From: Caenispirillum salinarum AK4
GTDB taxonomy: Bacteria > Pseudomonadota > Alphaproteobacteria > Rhodospirillales > Rhodospirillaceae
Reading direction: 5' to 3'
Assembly: GCF_000315795.1 (NCBI RefSeq)
Contig: NZ_ANHY01000010.1
Span: 62,001 to 126,000 of the forward strand
DNA: 64,000 bases
In this document: one piece after another, positions 8,204 through 16,802 of the stretch
Position numbering within the stretch: the first letter of the stretch is position 1
Layout of the letters: each line of letters begins with the position of its first letter
Notes under the pieces: model-generated
Told to the model about the DNA's origin: nothing
Database searches by the model: none
The model's input: only the letters and a program-made list of their open reading frames with translations
Translations under genes and position numbers: made by a program

Positions 8204-9109
8204 TCAGCCCCGCCCGCCCCGCGCGAACCAGCGGGCAAGGCCGCCGGCGATGAGGGGCAGGGATACGGTCAGCACGATCATGACGGTGCCGAGCGCGTTG
8301 ATTTCCGGGCTGATGGAGTTGCGCAGCATGGCGAAGATCTGGGTGGGCACGGTCTCGGTGCCGCCCGACTTCCAGAACAGCGTCGCCGTCACGTCGTCGA
8401 AGCTGATGGTGAAGGCGAACAGCATCCCCGCAAACACCGCCGGCATGAGCAGCGGCAGGGTGACGCGGAAGAACGTCTCCCACGCATTGGCCCCCAGCGA
8501 CTTCGCGGCTTCCTCGTAGACCGGCTTGATGGCCGTCAGCCGCGCCTGCACCACCAGCACCACAAACGGCAGCGTGATGAGAACGTGGCCCATGAGCAGC
8601 AGCAGGAAGCTCTTGGGAATGCTCAGCCAGCGCAGGAACAGCAGCAACGCCACGCCCAGCACCACCTCGGGCACCAGGATGGGCGTGATGAGGGCGGTGT
8701 TGATGAGCCCCTTGCCGGGGAAGTCGTAGCGCACCATCGCCAGGCTGGCCGCGATGCCGATGGAGGTGGAGATGATCGCCGTCAGGAAGCCCAGCACCAG
8801 CGAGGTCTGGAAGGCCGAGACGATGGCGTCGTTGGCCCACAGCGCCTCGAACCAGCGGAAGGAGAAGCCCTCCAGCGGGAAGGTGCCGAAGCGGCTGGAG
8901 TTGAAGCTCAGCAGCACCACCACGGCGATCGGCGCAAACATGAACACATAGACCAGGATCGACGCCAGCCGGATCAGGCTCCAGCCCGAGGGCCGGGGAA
9001 TGCGCACGCCCGGCCGGCGGCGGGTGGCGACGCCCCCCCCGGCGGCGGCGGCGCGTTCTGCAGCCTCGGAGGCGACGGGGGTGGCGCGGCTTTGCGTGGT
9101 CGTCGTCAT
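8204..9109 (-). CDS. potC: ABC transporter permease, PotC type
   Basis: 301 aa inner-membrane subunit. A charged, Ala-rich N-terminal tail of about 45 residues precedes the first membrane segment (LIRLASILVYVFMFAPIAVV), followed by five further helices. The EAA cytoplasmic loop that docks the ATPase is seen as EEAAKSLGANAWETFFRVTLP. The PotC hallmark FAFTISFDDV follows. The ATG at 9109 starts 5 bases after the PotB stop; a GTG at 9118 in the same frame overlaps that stop as GTGA and is an alternative start, so translational coupling is likely either way. Works with the PotB-like partner as a heterodimer. Confidence 0.9.
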   Translation of the reverse strand: MTTTTQSRATPVASEAAERAAAAGGGVATRRRPGVRIPRPSGWSLIRLASILVYVFMFAPIAVVVLLSFNSSRFGTFPLEGFSFRWFEALWANDAIVSAFQTSLVLGFLTAIISTSIGIAASLAMVRYDFPGKGLINTALITPILVPEVVLGVALLLFLRWLSIPKSFLLLLMGHVLITLPFVVLVVQARLTAIKPVYEEAAKSLGANAWETFFRVTLPLLMPAVFAGMLFAFTISFDDVTATLFWKSGGTETVPTQIFAMLRNSISPEINALGTVMIVLTVSLPLIAGGLARWFARGGRG

Positions 9110-9114
9110 GGTCG

Positions 9115-9981
9115 TCACCCGAAGCTCTTGGAAATCTGGTTGAGGCCCATGAGGCGGCCGTAGACGGTGACAACGGTCCCCAGCACCACCAGCAGCACGA
9201 TCGAAAGCGCGGCACCCAGCGGCCAGTTGAGCTGGATGATGATCGCCTCGAAGATCAGGTTGGCGAACATGGCGTTGGTCGGGCCGCCCAGGATCAGCGG
9301 GGTGATGTAGGTGCCCGCGCCCAGTACGAAGCACAGCAGGCTGCCCGCCGCCAGGCCCGGCATGGAGAGCGGCAGCGTCACCTTCAGGAAGGCCCCGAAG
9401 GGCGTCGCGCCAAGCGTCCGGGCGGCGGCCACCAGGTTGCCGTCGATGCCCGACAGGCTGACGTAGACGTTCAGGATCATGAACGGCAGCAGGTAGTGCA
9501 TCAGGCCCAGGATGACCGAGGGCTCGTTATAGAGCAGCTGCAGGGGCTCGTTCACGATGCCCAGCTGCATCAGCACGTAGTTCACCGCGCCACCGGTGCC
9601 CAGGATGTTGATCCACGACAGGGTGCGGATGATGTAGCTGATCCAGAACGGCAGCATCAGCAGCAGAAGCAGCAGCGCCTTGTTCTTCATGCGCGTGTTG
9701 GCGATGAAGTAGGCCGGGATATACCCGACAACGGCGCACAGGATCGTGGTGATCAACGCCACGCGCACCGTGTAGAACAGGATGTCGTGATAGAAGGCGT
9801 CGGTGAAGAACTCCACCCAGTTGTCCAGGTGGAAGCCGCCCATGTCGGCGCCGGTGGCCGTCCTCAGCCAGAAGCTGTAGACGACGATGAACCCCAGCGG
9901 CGCGACCAGGAGGAAACTCAAGGTCCCCAGCGCGGGGGACAGCAGCAGCCACGGCCGCCTGCTTTCTGCCAACGTGCTCAC
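9115..9981 (-). CDS. potB: ABC transporter permease, PotB type
   Basis: 288 aa inner-membrane subunit with a GTG start at 9981 and an upstream GAAGGGTCC ribosome-binding stretch. The first helix is WLLLSPALGTLSFLLVAPLG. The PotB-type region LMLPFWISYIIRTLSWINIL is present, and the EAA-like loop reads AARTLGATPFGAFLKVTLP. It is the first gene of the leftward unit; 176 bases separate it from the divergent LysR gene, the natural place for the promoter. Pairs with PotC to form the channel for the binding protein. High confidence for family, substrate inferred only. Confidence 0.9.
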   Translation of the reverse strand: MSTLAESRRPWLLLSPALGTLSFLLVAPLGFIVVYSFWLRTATGADMGGFHLDNWVEFFTDAFYHDILFYTVRVALITTILCAVVGYIPAYFIANTRMKNKALLLLLLMLPFWISYIIRTLSWINILGTGGAVNYVLMQLGIVNEPLQLLYNEPSVILGLMHYLLPFMILNVYVSLSGIDGNLVAAARTLGATPFGAFLKVTLPLSMPGLAAGSLLCFVLGAGTYITPLILGGPTNAMFANLIFEAIIIQLNWPLGAALSIVLLVVLGTVVTVYGRLMGLNQISKSFG

Positions 9982-10157
9982 GGGTGCGGACCCTTCGTGC
10001 CAGCCTGTTCCTGTTCGGGCGACGCGGGACGGTGTCCGCCTCTCCGCTCCGGCGATGTGGGCCGGGCGGTGGTCGCCTGTTCGTTGAGGAGAAGTCTACG
10101 CACGGGACTCGACATTTCACGAATAGATAATGACAATCCATCCCATAGCCTGACGGA
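9982..10157. promoter_or_regulatory. Divergent promoter/operator region between transporter unit and LysR gene
   Basis: 176 bases between two genes that start in opposite directions. It ends in an AT-richer patch (10115-10145, GAATAGATAATGACAATCC) that stands out from the GC-rich surroundings and is the likely binding and promoter region. LysR regulators normally bind such divergent gaps and control both genes; no exact T-N11-A box could be fixed with confidence. Confidence 0.4.
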
Positions 10158-11204
10158 ATGGAGCGTCGCGTGCCCGACACACCTGAAACCGCCGCCCCGT
10201 CTTCCGGCGATGCCCACGACCGCCTGGCGGCGCTGGAGCGGTTCGCGCGGGAGCTGGACTGGAACCTGTTGCGCACCTTCATGGTGATCGTGCAGGAGGG
10301 CGGCATCACGCGGGCCGCCGACCGCATGCTGCTCAAGCAGCCCACCGTCTCCAACCGCCTGAAGCGGCTGGAGGAACAGCTCGGCCGCAAGCTGATCGAG
10401 CGGGGATCGGGCGCCTTCCGCGTCACCGCCCACGGCGACCTGCTCTACCGCGAATGCGTGGAGATCCACGGCAACATTTCGCGGCTCAGCGTGCTGCTGC
10501 GCGACATCCGGGAGGAGATTTCCGGCCATGTCTCCATCGCCATGGCAAGCCATGTGGTCAGCCCGCTGCTGGACGACGTGCTGGCGGATTTCCACGACCG
10601 CCACCCGCGCGTGACGTTCTCCATCGACGTCGACACCTCCATCGCCGTGGCGCAGGCCGTGCAGCACAAGCGGGCGAGCCTGGGGGTCTGCCTGGTCTAC
10701 GACCGCCTCCCGGGGATGCGCTACGAGTCGATCTTCCGCGAGCACTTCCAGTTCTTCTGTGGCCGCCGCAACCCGCTGTTCGGCCGCACCGACCTGACGG
10801 TCGCCGACCTGCGCGACCAGCCGCTGGTCAGCTTCAAGACCGACCAGCTTTCCGGCGTGCTGCGCCCTGTCGCCCTTCTGCGCACGCAGGAGCGCATCGA
10901 GGGCCGAGTGGTGGGCACCTCGTCGAACCTGGAGGAAGTGCGGCGGATGATCCTGGCGGGGCTGGGCATCGGCCCGCTCCCCATGCATGTGGTGGAGCCC
11001 GACGTGGCGGCCGGGCGCCTCTGGCCCCTGCCGCCCTATGACACGCCGCCGACGGTGGACGTTCACATGGTCACCAACCCGGCGACCCAGCTCAACCGTG
11101 CGGAAGCAGCCTTCGTGGAGGCCATGCGCGAGAAGATCGCCGCCACACCGGCCCGGGCGCGCATCTATCCCTACCCGCTGCCGGGAAGGCCCAAAAAGGG
11201 GTGA
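10158..11204 (+). CDS. LysR family transcriptional regulator
   Basis: 348 aa. The winged helix-turn-helix lies at about residues 36-95 (WNLLRTFMVIVQEGGITRAA, then KQPTVSNRLKRLEEQLGRKL) and is preceded by an unusually long N-terminal extension of about 33 residues; most LysR proteins start within 5 residues of this helix. The ATG at 10158 is the first good start; an in-frame start nearer the helix cannot be excluded. The periplasmic-binding-like effector domain follows (GHVSIAMASHVVSPLL, GTSSNLEEVRRMILAGLGIGPLP). It is divergent from the transporter/aminotransferase/BKACE unit and is its likely regulator, responding to the imported compound or an intermediate. Confidence 0.9.
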   Translation: MERRVPDTPETAAPSSGDAHDRLAALERFARELDWNLLRTFMVIVQEGGITRAADRMLLKQPTVSNRLKRLEEQLGRKLIERGSGAFRVTAHGDLLYRECVEIHGNISRLSVLLRDIREEISGHVSIAMASHVVSPLLDDVLADFHDRHPRVTFSIDVDTSIAVAQAVQHKRASLGVCLVYDRLPGMRYESIFREHFQFFCGRRNPLFGRTDLTVADLRDQPLVSFKTDQLSGVLRPVALLRTQERIEGRVVGTSSNLEEVRRMILAGLGIGPLPMHVVEPDVAAGRLWPLPPYDTPPTVDVHMVTNPATQLNRAEAAFVEAMREKIAATPARARIYPYPLPGRPKKG

Positions 11205-11211
11205 CCCGACG

Positions 11212-12210
11212 TCAGCCGCCGCCGCCGTCCTCCGCCCGCACCACACCGTCCAGCGTATGCAGCACCCCGTCTGGGCGGAAGGCGAAGAACACAAAGGCGA
11301 ACGTCACGTCATAGGGCACGTCGCGACCATCGCGCGACACCAGCACGGTGCCGACGTCGCGCCCCTCCGCCACGCGCGCGGCGTCCAGGGCGGAGGCCTG
11401 GCCGGCGCGCCAGGTGATGAGATGACCGCCGTCCGTCTCCACCCGGCCGCGCTCGCGCACCAGCGGCAGCGTCCAGGCCTCGTCGTCGAGCGCCACGACG
11501 CGCATCATGGGCTCCACCCCGCCCGGCGTCTCGCCGGAGTACAGGAAGGGCCGCGCCGCCGTATCGTAGCCGGCATAGGGGTTGCGGCCGTAGTCGCGCG
11601 CGGCCGGATCGGTCGGCACCAGAACCGGCGCGTCCGCCGGGGCGCGCTCCTGGAACTCGGCCCAGCTTTCCAGGCGGCTCGGCAGGACATCCAGCTCGGT
11701 GCCCGTCAGCGCGCCGACGATGCCCTCGCCGGTGAACTGCTGCCACCAGGTTTCCGTCTGGCGGTCGTACATGACGAGGTCGGAGTGCCGCAGCTTGCCC
11801 GTGGTGCCGAACTCCAGCACCCGGTCGCCGACGCGCCGGTCGAAGACGATGGCGGCGTTGCACAAGGGGCAGTAGGTCACCGCCACCGGAACGCCGCCGA
11901 CCGTGTCGTTGACGATCTCGTGCCAGTGCAGGATGCGCAGCGGGTAGGCCCGCGTCTCGCCGTTCACCGTCAGGCCGATGACGGGCTCGCGCGGGGACAG
12001 GTCGGTGATCGCCGACGCCGGCTTGAACCGCGGGTCGTCGATGCTGGGGATGCCGTCGCGCGGCGGCCCGCCGGACATGATCTCGTCCAGCGGCACGGCG
12101 GCGTTGGAGAAGTCGGTGGCGGGAAACTCGCGCTCCCACGCGCGGGGGACCTCGGCGGCGGCCAGGGGCAGCGCGGCCACCAGCAGCAGGACGGCGAGCA
12201 GGACGGGCAT
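11212..12210 (-). CDS. DUF3179 domain-containing secreted protein
   Basis: 332 aa. A short hydrophobic signal peptide (MPVLLAVLLLVAALPLAAA) starts at the ATG at 12210. The DUF3179 signature is clear: DEIMSGGPPRDGIPSIDDPRF, ILHWHEIVNDTVGG, VTYCPLCNAAIVFDR, and a C-terminal FAFVFFAFRPDG. The paired cysteines of CPLC and the nearby His residues suggest a metal or redox site, but the family has no established function. Convergent with the LysR gene (7-base gap). Nothing around it suggests a specific partner. Confidence 0.88.
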   Translation of the reverse strand: MPVLLAVLLLVAALPLAAAEVPRAWEREFPATDFSNAAVPLDEIMSGGPPRDGIPSIDDPRFKPASAITDLSPREPVIGLTVNGETRAYPLRILHWHEIVNDTVGGVPVAVTYCPLCNAAIVFDRRVGDRVLEFGTTGKLRHSDLVMYDRQTETWWQQFTGEGIVGALTGTELDVLPSRLESWAEFQERAPADAPVLVPTDPAARDYGRNPYAGYDTAARPFLYSGETPGGVEPMMRVVALDDEAWTLPLVRERGRVETDGGHLITWRAGQASALDAARVAEGRDVGTVLVSRDGRDVPYDVTFAFVFFAFRPDGVLHTLDGVVRAEDGGGG

Positions 12211-12309
12211 GGCGGCACCTCCGTTGCTGATCCACTCACCGTGCCACGTCGGACCCCCGCGTGGCAGGGGTCGCGCTCCGGGCTCGCGGGATCGTGACCG
12301 CGTCCGCGG

Positions 12310-14214
12310 ATGATGCTACAAGACACAAGGACTATCCGGACCCTGCCCATGCCCCTGCCCGCCCTACTCCGCCCTGCCGCCCTTGCCTGCGCCCTGTTCC
12401 TGGGCAGCGGCGCGCCGGCCGGCGGGGTAACGCCCGAGGGCGAAATCCGCATCGGCGTGCTGGCCTTCCGCGGGGCCGAGCAGGCGGTGGAGACCTGGAC
12501 CCCCACCGTCACCGCCCTCGCCCGCGCCCTGCCGCGGCACGACGTCGTCCTGGTGCCGCTGGACCTGAACGAGATGCGCGAGGCGGTGGCCGAGGCGCAG
12601 GTGGATTTCGTCGCCACCAACCCCGGGCACTACGTGGAGTTGGAGGCCGCCCACGGCATCACGCGCATCGCCACGCTGGAAACCACCGATCGGGGCACGC
12701 CGCGCGCCGCGGTGGGATCGGTCATCTTCACCCGCGCCGACAACCCGGCCATCCGCACGCTCGGCGACCTGAAGGGCACCGTGTTCGAAGCCGTGGACGA
12801 GCGTGCCTTCGGCGGCTTCCAGATCGCGTGGCGCGAAATGAAGGCCGCCGGCGTCGACCCCTTCGACGACCTGGACCTTCTGCGCTTCACCGGCTTTCCG
12901 CTGGACTCCATCGTCCTGCACGTGCGCGACGGCCTGGCCGACGCCGGCACGGTCCGCGCCTGCCTGATGGAGGAGATGGCGGCCGAGGGCAAGATCGACA
13001 TGGCCGACTTCCGCATCCTCAATTCGCAGCCGGTGGCGGACTTTCCCTGCGCCCTGTCGTCGCGGCTGTACCCCGACTGGCCCTTTGCCAAGCTGCGTCA
13101 CACGGACCGGGCGCTTGCCAAGCGCGTCGCCATCTCCCTGCTCCGCGAGGGGCTGGAGGCGTCGCCGGCCGACCGCGCGCCGCAATGGACGGTGCCGCTG
13201 AACTACCAGCCGGTCCACGACCTCTACTTCGACCTGCGGCTCGGTCCCTTTGCCATGGAGCCCGGCGACGTGCTGGCGGACATGGCGGCGGAGTACTGGG
13301 AATGGCCGGCGGCCCTGGCGATCCTGCTGCTGTTGGCGGCGGCAGCCCATGTGCGGACCGAGCATATGGTCACCCGCCGCACCGCCGAGCTTCACGCCGA
13401 AATGGAGGAACGCCGCCGCGCCCAGGAAGAGGCCCAGTTGCGCCTGGCGGAACTGGCGCACGTCTCGCGCCAGTCCACCATGGGCGAACTGGCCGCCGGC
13501 CTGGCGCACGAGATCAACCAGCCGCTGGCCGCCATCACCAACTACGCCAACGGATGCATCCGGCGCATGGAGCAGCAGGGCGCACGGCCACACGATACCG
13601 CCGAAGGGGCGCTCGCCCTGCGCACGGAGAACGCGGAAATCCTGGCCGCCATCCGCCAGATCGTCGCACAGGCGCAGCGCGCCGCGGGCATCATCCAGAA
13701 CATCCGGGCCTTCCTGCGCAAGGGAGAGGCCGCCCGCACGCCCATCGACATGAACCGCATCCTGCGCGACGCCGCCGCCCTGCTGGCGGTGGAGGCGCGG
13801 CACAACGGCGTCACGCTGCGCCTGGACCTGGGGGAAACGCTGCCCGACGTGCTGGCCGACCGGGTACAACTGGAACAGGTGGTGGTCAACCTCATGCGCA
13901 ACGCCATCGATGCGCTGAAGCAGGTTCCGGAAAAGGAACGCCGCCTGGACCTGCGCTCGGCGGTGGAGGAGGACGGCGCGACCGTTCTGGTGTCGGTGCG
14001 CGACACGGGACCCGGCCTGCCGCCCGAAGTGCGCGGCCACCTGTTCGAGCCGTTCTTTACCACCAAGGCCACCGGCATGGGTCTCGGCCTGTCCATCAGC
14101 CAGAACATCGTGGAGAACCACGGCGGCCGGATCGGCATCGACAGCGACCCGGCGGGCACGGGAACCACCGTCGCCTTCACCCTGCCGGCGTGGCCGCCGG
14201 CGGCAGGCGGATAG
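12310..14214 (+). CDS. Sensor histidine kinase with PhnD/TtrS-like periplasmic sensor domain
   Basis: 634 aa from the ATG at 12310; an ATG at 12349 would start exactly at the signal peptide (MPLPALLRPAALACALFL) and is as likely. The periplasmic part (about 45-315) is of the phosphate/phosphonate-binding (PhnD-like) type also used by tetrathionate sensor TtrS: IRIGVLAFRGAEQAV, VDFVATNPGHYVEL, LYPDWPFAKL. One membrane helix follows (about 333-353). The kinase core has the phosphoacceptor His400 in GLAHEINQPLAAITNYANG, N box NLMRNAIDAL, G1 DTGPGLPPE and G2 GMGLGLSIS. Two cysteines in the sensor (in RACLMEE and DFPCALS) could be redox-active. No response regulator gene is adjacent, so its partner is elsewhere. 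Signal unknown. Confidence 0.88.
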   Translation: MMLQDTRTIRTLPMPLPALLRPAALACALFLGSGAPAGGVTPEGEIRIGVLAFRGAEQAVETWTPTVTALARALPRHDVVLVPLDLNEMREAVAEAQVDFVATNPGHYVELEAAHGITRIATLETTDRGTPRAAVGSVIFTRADNPAIRTLGDLKGTVFEAVDERAFGGFQIAWREMKAAGVDPFDDLDLLRFTGFPLDSIVLHVRDGLADAGTVRACLMEEMAAEGKIDMADFRILNSQPVADFPCALSSRLYPDWPFAKLRHTDRALAKRVAISLLREGLEASPADRAPQWTVPLNYQPVHDLYFDLRLGPFAMEPGDVLADMAAEYWEWPAALAILLLLAAAAHVRTEHMVTRRTAELHAEMEERRRAQEEAQLRLAELAHVSRQSTMGELAAGLAHEINQPLAAITNYANGCIRRMEQQGARPHDTAEGALALRTENAEILAAIRQIVAQAQRAAGIIQNIRAFLRKGEAARTPIDMNRILRDAAALLAVEARHNGVTLRLDLGETLPDVLADRVQLEQVVVNLMRNAIDALKQVPEKERRLDLRSAVEEDGATVLVSVRDTGPGLPPEVRGHLFEPFFTTKATGMGLGLSISQNIVENHGGRIGIDSDPAGTGTTVAFTLPAWPPAAGG

Positions 14215-14227
14215 GTTTTCCGGCGTG

Positions 14228-14325
14228 CCTGGGTCCCTGCTTTCGCAGGGACGACGGGCATCTTTTAAGTTATTATCTTAGATAATAACTTTTCCGTCAT
14301 TCCTGCGAGAGCAGGAATCCACGTC
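14228..14325. repeat. Pair of inverted palindromic intergenic repeats flanking an AT-rich palindrome
   Basis: Copy one contains GTCCCTGC-TTTC-GCAGGGAC (14233-14252) followed by GACGGG; copy two, in the opposite orientation, contains ATTCCTGC-GAGA-GCAGGAAT (14299-14318) preceded by CCGTC. The same element occurs again at 16803-16865. A degenerate third piece, GTCCCGACAGCC...AAAGCGGGAATCCAC, is near 14373-14402. Such REP-like units are common between genes in GC-rich alphaproteobacteria. This group sits in the gap between the convergent kinase and SDR genes. Confidence 0.7.
14268..14290. terminator. AT-rich perfect palindrome between convergent genes
   Basis: AGTTATTATCT (14268-14278) and AGATAATAACT (14280-14290) pair perfectly over 11 bp with a single-base centre. 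It is flanked by CTTTTA on the left and TTTTCC on the right, so on either strand the hairpin is followed by a short T run. It lies 53 bases after the kinase stop and 140 bases after the SDR stop. Bidirectional terminator is the likeliest role, but the AT-rich stem is weak and very unlike its surroundings. Confidence 0.45.
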
Positions 14326-14429
14326 CGCTGCTAACCATCCTGCCGCGCTGCCTCCGGTGCACGTCCACCGATGTCCCGACAGCCTTGAAAGCGGGAATCC
14401 ACAACCCCCGCCAAACACCAGCGCCTCGG

Positions 14430-15527
14430 TCACCAAAGGCGCCGCCGCCGGTGCTTCCGCCGCCGCCTCGGCAGGTGCCAGCGGCTGCGGTGGCGCTCCC
14501 GCTCCCGCCGCTCGCATTCCCGGTTGGCGAGCCACGCCAGGCCGGCGGCGGCAAGCAGGCCGACGAAGATGCTTGTCTTGTGCTTCTGCCAGAATAGGTA
14601 GGTGCTGAACCGGCGCACGTAGGCCTCGCTGGTGTTGTGCACCCGGCCGCGGCCCACCGGACGGAACAGGCCCTGGTGACGGCCGCCGCCGCCGCGCGGC
14701 ACGTCGGTCACCTGCAGGTCGCCGAAGACCTTCGCGCCCACCAGGTCGGACAGGCCGGGGAACAGGTGGCGCGTCAGGGTCATCAGCCGCGCCCCGCCGC
14801 CCACCGACAGAACCCGCGTCCGGTGCGTCGCCGCGTGCAGGATGGCGTCGGCCACCAGGTCGGCGTCGTAGACCGGCGGCGGGTTCGTCGGCTCGCGGGT
14901 TAGGTGCGCGGCGGCGTGGTCCTTGTAAGGGGTGTCGATGCTGGTCGGCTTTATGAGCGTGACCGAGATCGGAGCCCCCTCGCGCAGAAGCTCCATGCGC
15001 AGGCCGTCGGTGAAACCCTTGACGGCGTGCTTGGCGGCCGCGTAGGGCACCTGCAGCGGAATCGCCCGGTCCGACAGCACGCTGCCGACGTTGACGATCA
15101 CCCCGCCTTCCTGCCGCCGCATGACACGCGCCGCCGCCAGGCTGCCGTGCACGACGCCCCAGAAATCGGTCTCGAAGATGCGGCGCTGCTCGGCCAGTGG
15201 AATGTCGGCGAGCGTGCCGTAGGCGGAAATGCCGGCGTTGTTCACCCAGGTGTCGACGCGGCCGAAGGTGTCCACCGCCGTGGCCTCCAGGTGGCGCACC
15301 TGATCCTCGTTGCCGACGTCGCAGACCACCGCCCTGGCCTCGTGACCCTTGTTGCGCAGCACCTCGGCGATGCGCTCCAGCGGCTCGCGGTTGCGGGCGG
15401 CGAGCACCAGCCGCGCCCCGGCGTCGGCGGCCCGCATGGCGGTGGCGAGCCCGATGCCGCTGGTCGCGCCCGTGATGACCATGACCTGGGCGCGCAGCGG
15501 GCGGAGACGGATGCGGCCCATGGTCAT
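14430..15527 (-). CDS. SDR family oxidoreductase with C-terminal membrane helix
   Basis: 365 aa short-chain dehydrogenase. Classical-SDR motifs are present: cofactor motif TGATSGIGLA (residues 19-28), CDVGNEDQV, NNAGISAYG, catalytic Ser in NVGSVLSD and the Tyr/Lys pair in VPYAAAKHAVKGF. After the usual 250-residue core comes an extension of about 110 residues with a membrane-like segment (TSIFVGLLAAAGLAWLA) and an Arg/Lys-rich tail, so it may be tethered to the membrane facing the cytoplasm. Its ATG at 15527 overlaps the dehydrogenase stop as ATGA, so the two are co-translated. Substrate unknown; the SRPBCC / ADH / SDR grouping suggests a stress or lipid-linked role. Confidence 0.88.
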   Translation of the reverse strand: MTMGRIRLRPLRAQVMVITGATSGIGLATAMRAADAGARLVLAARNREPLERIAEVLRNKGHEARAVVCDVGNEDQVRHLEATAVDTFGRVDTWVNNAGISAYGTLADIPLAEQRRIFETDFWGVVHGSLAAARVMRRQEGGVIVNVGSVLSDRAIPLQVPYAAAKHAVKGFTDGLRMELLREGAPISVTLIKPTSIDTPYKDHAAAHLTREPTNPPPVYDADLVADAILHAATHRTRVLSVGGGARLMTLTRHLFPGLSDLVGAKVFGDLQVTDVPRGGGGRHQGLFRPVGRGRVHNTSEAYVRRFSTYLFWQKHKTSIFVGLLAAAGLAWLANRECERRERERHRSRWHLPRRRRKHRRRRLW

Positions 15528-16744
15528 GCCGGACCTCCCGCACCCAGATTGTTGGCGCCGGGTCCCGCCGACAGCGTCGGGTCGAACACCACCCGCAGGC
15601 AGTCGTCGGTCTTGTGCTTGAACATGCCGTAGCCCTCGGCCCCGCGGTCCAGCGGCCAGCGGTGGGTCATCAGATACGACGGGTCGAGCCGGCCCTCGCG
15701 GATATGCTCGAACAGCGTCGGCACGTACCGCTGGCCGTGCTGCTGGCCGCCGCGCATGGTCAGCGCCTTGTTCATCAGCGCCCCCATGGGGAACGTGTCG
15801 ACGAACCCGCCGTAGACGCCGATGACGCTGACGGTTCCGCCCTTGCGGCAGGCACGCACGGCCTGGCGCAGCACGGTCGCACGCCCGGTCTCCAGCCGCA
15901 GGGCCTGCTTGGCGCGGTCGTAGAGGTAGCCGGGGCCGGTGCCGTGCGCCTCCAGCCCGACGGCGTCGATGCAGCGGTCGGGGCCGCGCCCGCCGGTCAT
16001 GTCCATCAGGGCGTCGTGAACATCCACCTTCTCATAGTTGACAATCTCCGCGCCGGCGTGGGCATGGGCCTTCTTCAGGCGGTCGGGGAAGCGGTCGATG
16101 GCGATGACGCGCTCGGCCCCCATGATCCGTGCGGCCGTCATGGCCATGAGCCCGACACCGCCGGCACCCCACACGGCCACCACGTCGCCATCCTGAACGT
16201 CGGCCAGGTCGGCGGCCATCCAGCCCGTCGGCACGGCATCGGAGACGAACACCGCCGTCTCGTCCGACACGCCGTCGGGCACCTTGAACACGTTGGTCTC
16301 CGCATAGGGCACGCGGATATACTCCGCGTGGCTCCCGGCATAGCCGCCGAAGGCATGGCTGTAGCCGAAGATGCCCGCGCCGGCATGGCCGTAGACGGTT
16401 TCCTCCATTCCCGGCGTGGCGTTGGAGTTGTCGCACAGGGAATAGAGCTGGTTGTCGCAGAACCAGCAGTGGCCGCATCCGATGATGGAGATGACGATGA
16501 CGCGGTCGCCCTTGGTAAGCTTCGATACGCCGGCGCCGGTCTCCACCACCTCCCCTAGGAACTCGTGCCCCAGGACGTCGCCCGAGCGCATGGCGGGCAC
16601 GTAGCCGTCCAGCAGGTGCAGGTCGGACCCGCACACCGACGACAGTTTCACCTTCACGATGACGTCGCCGGGGTCGAGGATTATCGGGTCGTCTATCGTC
16701 TCGACCCGCAGGTCGTTGATGCCGTTCCAGCACAGGGCGCGCAT
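15524..16744 (-). CDS. Zinc-dependent alcohol dehydrogenase (formaldehyde/threonine dehydrogenase-like MDR family)
   Basis: 406 aa medium-chain dehydrogenase. Catalytic zinc ligands are Cys38 (SSVCGSDLHLL) and His60-Glu61 (LGHEFLGEV). The structural zinc loop is IGCGHCWFCDNQLYSLC. The NAD(P) Rossmann motif is WGAGGVGLMAMTAAR with the downstream acidic residue in VIAIDRFPDR. The long insert and MGALMNKALTMRGGQQHGQRYV region match the glutathione-independent formaldehyde dehydrogenase-like group often annotated simply as zinc-dependent alcohol dehydrogenase. ATG at 16744. It overlaps the SDR gene by four bases and follows the SRPBCC gene after a repeat-bearing gap of 139 bases. Confidence 0.9.
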   Translation of the reverse strand: MRALCWNGINDLRVETIDDPIILDPGDVIVKVKLSSVCGSDLHLLDGYVPAMRSGDVLGHEFLGEVVETGAGVSKLTKGDRVIVISIIGCGHCWFCDNQLYSLCDNSNATPGMEETVYGHAGAGIFGYSHAFGGYAGSHAEYIRVPYAETNVFKVPDGVSDETAVFVSDAVPTGWMAADLADVQDGDVVAVWGAGGVGLMAMTAARIMGAERVIAIDRFPDRLKKAHAHAGAEIVNYEKVDVHDALMDMTGGRGPDRCIDAVGLEAHGTGPGYLYDRAKQALRLETGRATVLRQAVRACRKGGTVSVIGVYGGFVDTFPMGALMNKALTMRGGQQHGQRYVPTLFEHIREGRLDPSYLMTHRWPLDRGAEGYGMFKHKTDDCLRVVFDPTLSAGPGANNLGAGGPA

Positions 16745-16802
16745 GGCGGTCTCCTGGTGTTGAGCGTGTGTCGGGGACGGCGGTTGCCAGGCGGCTGTAG
16801 AG

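Noticed and set aside
12364-14121. 585-codon frame antisense to the histidine kinase
   Set aside because: No domain or signal peptide, His/Gly/Arg-rich composition typical of antisense frames here; the kinase frame has all motifs.
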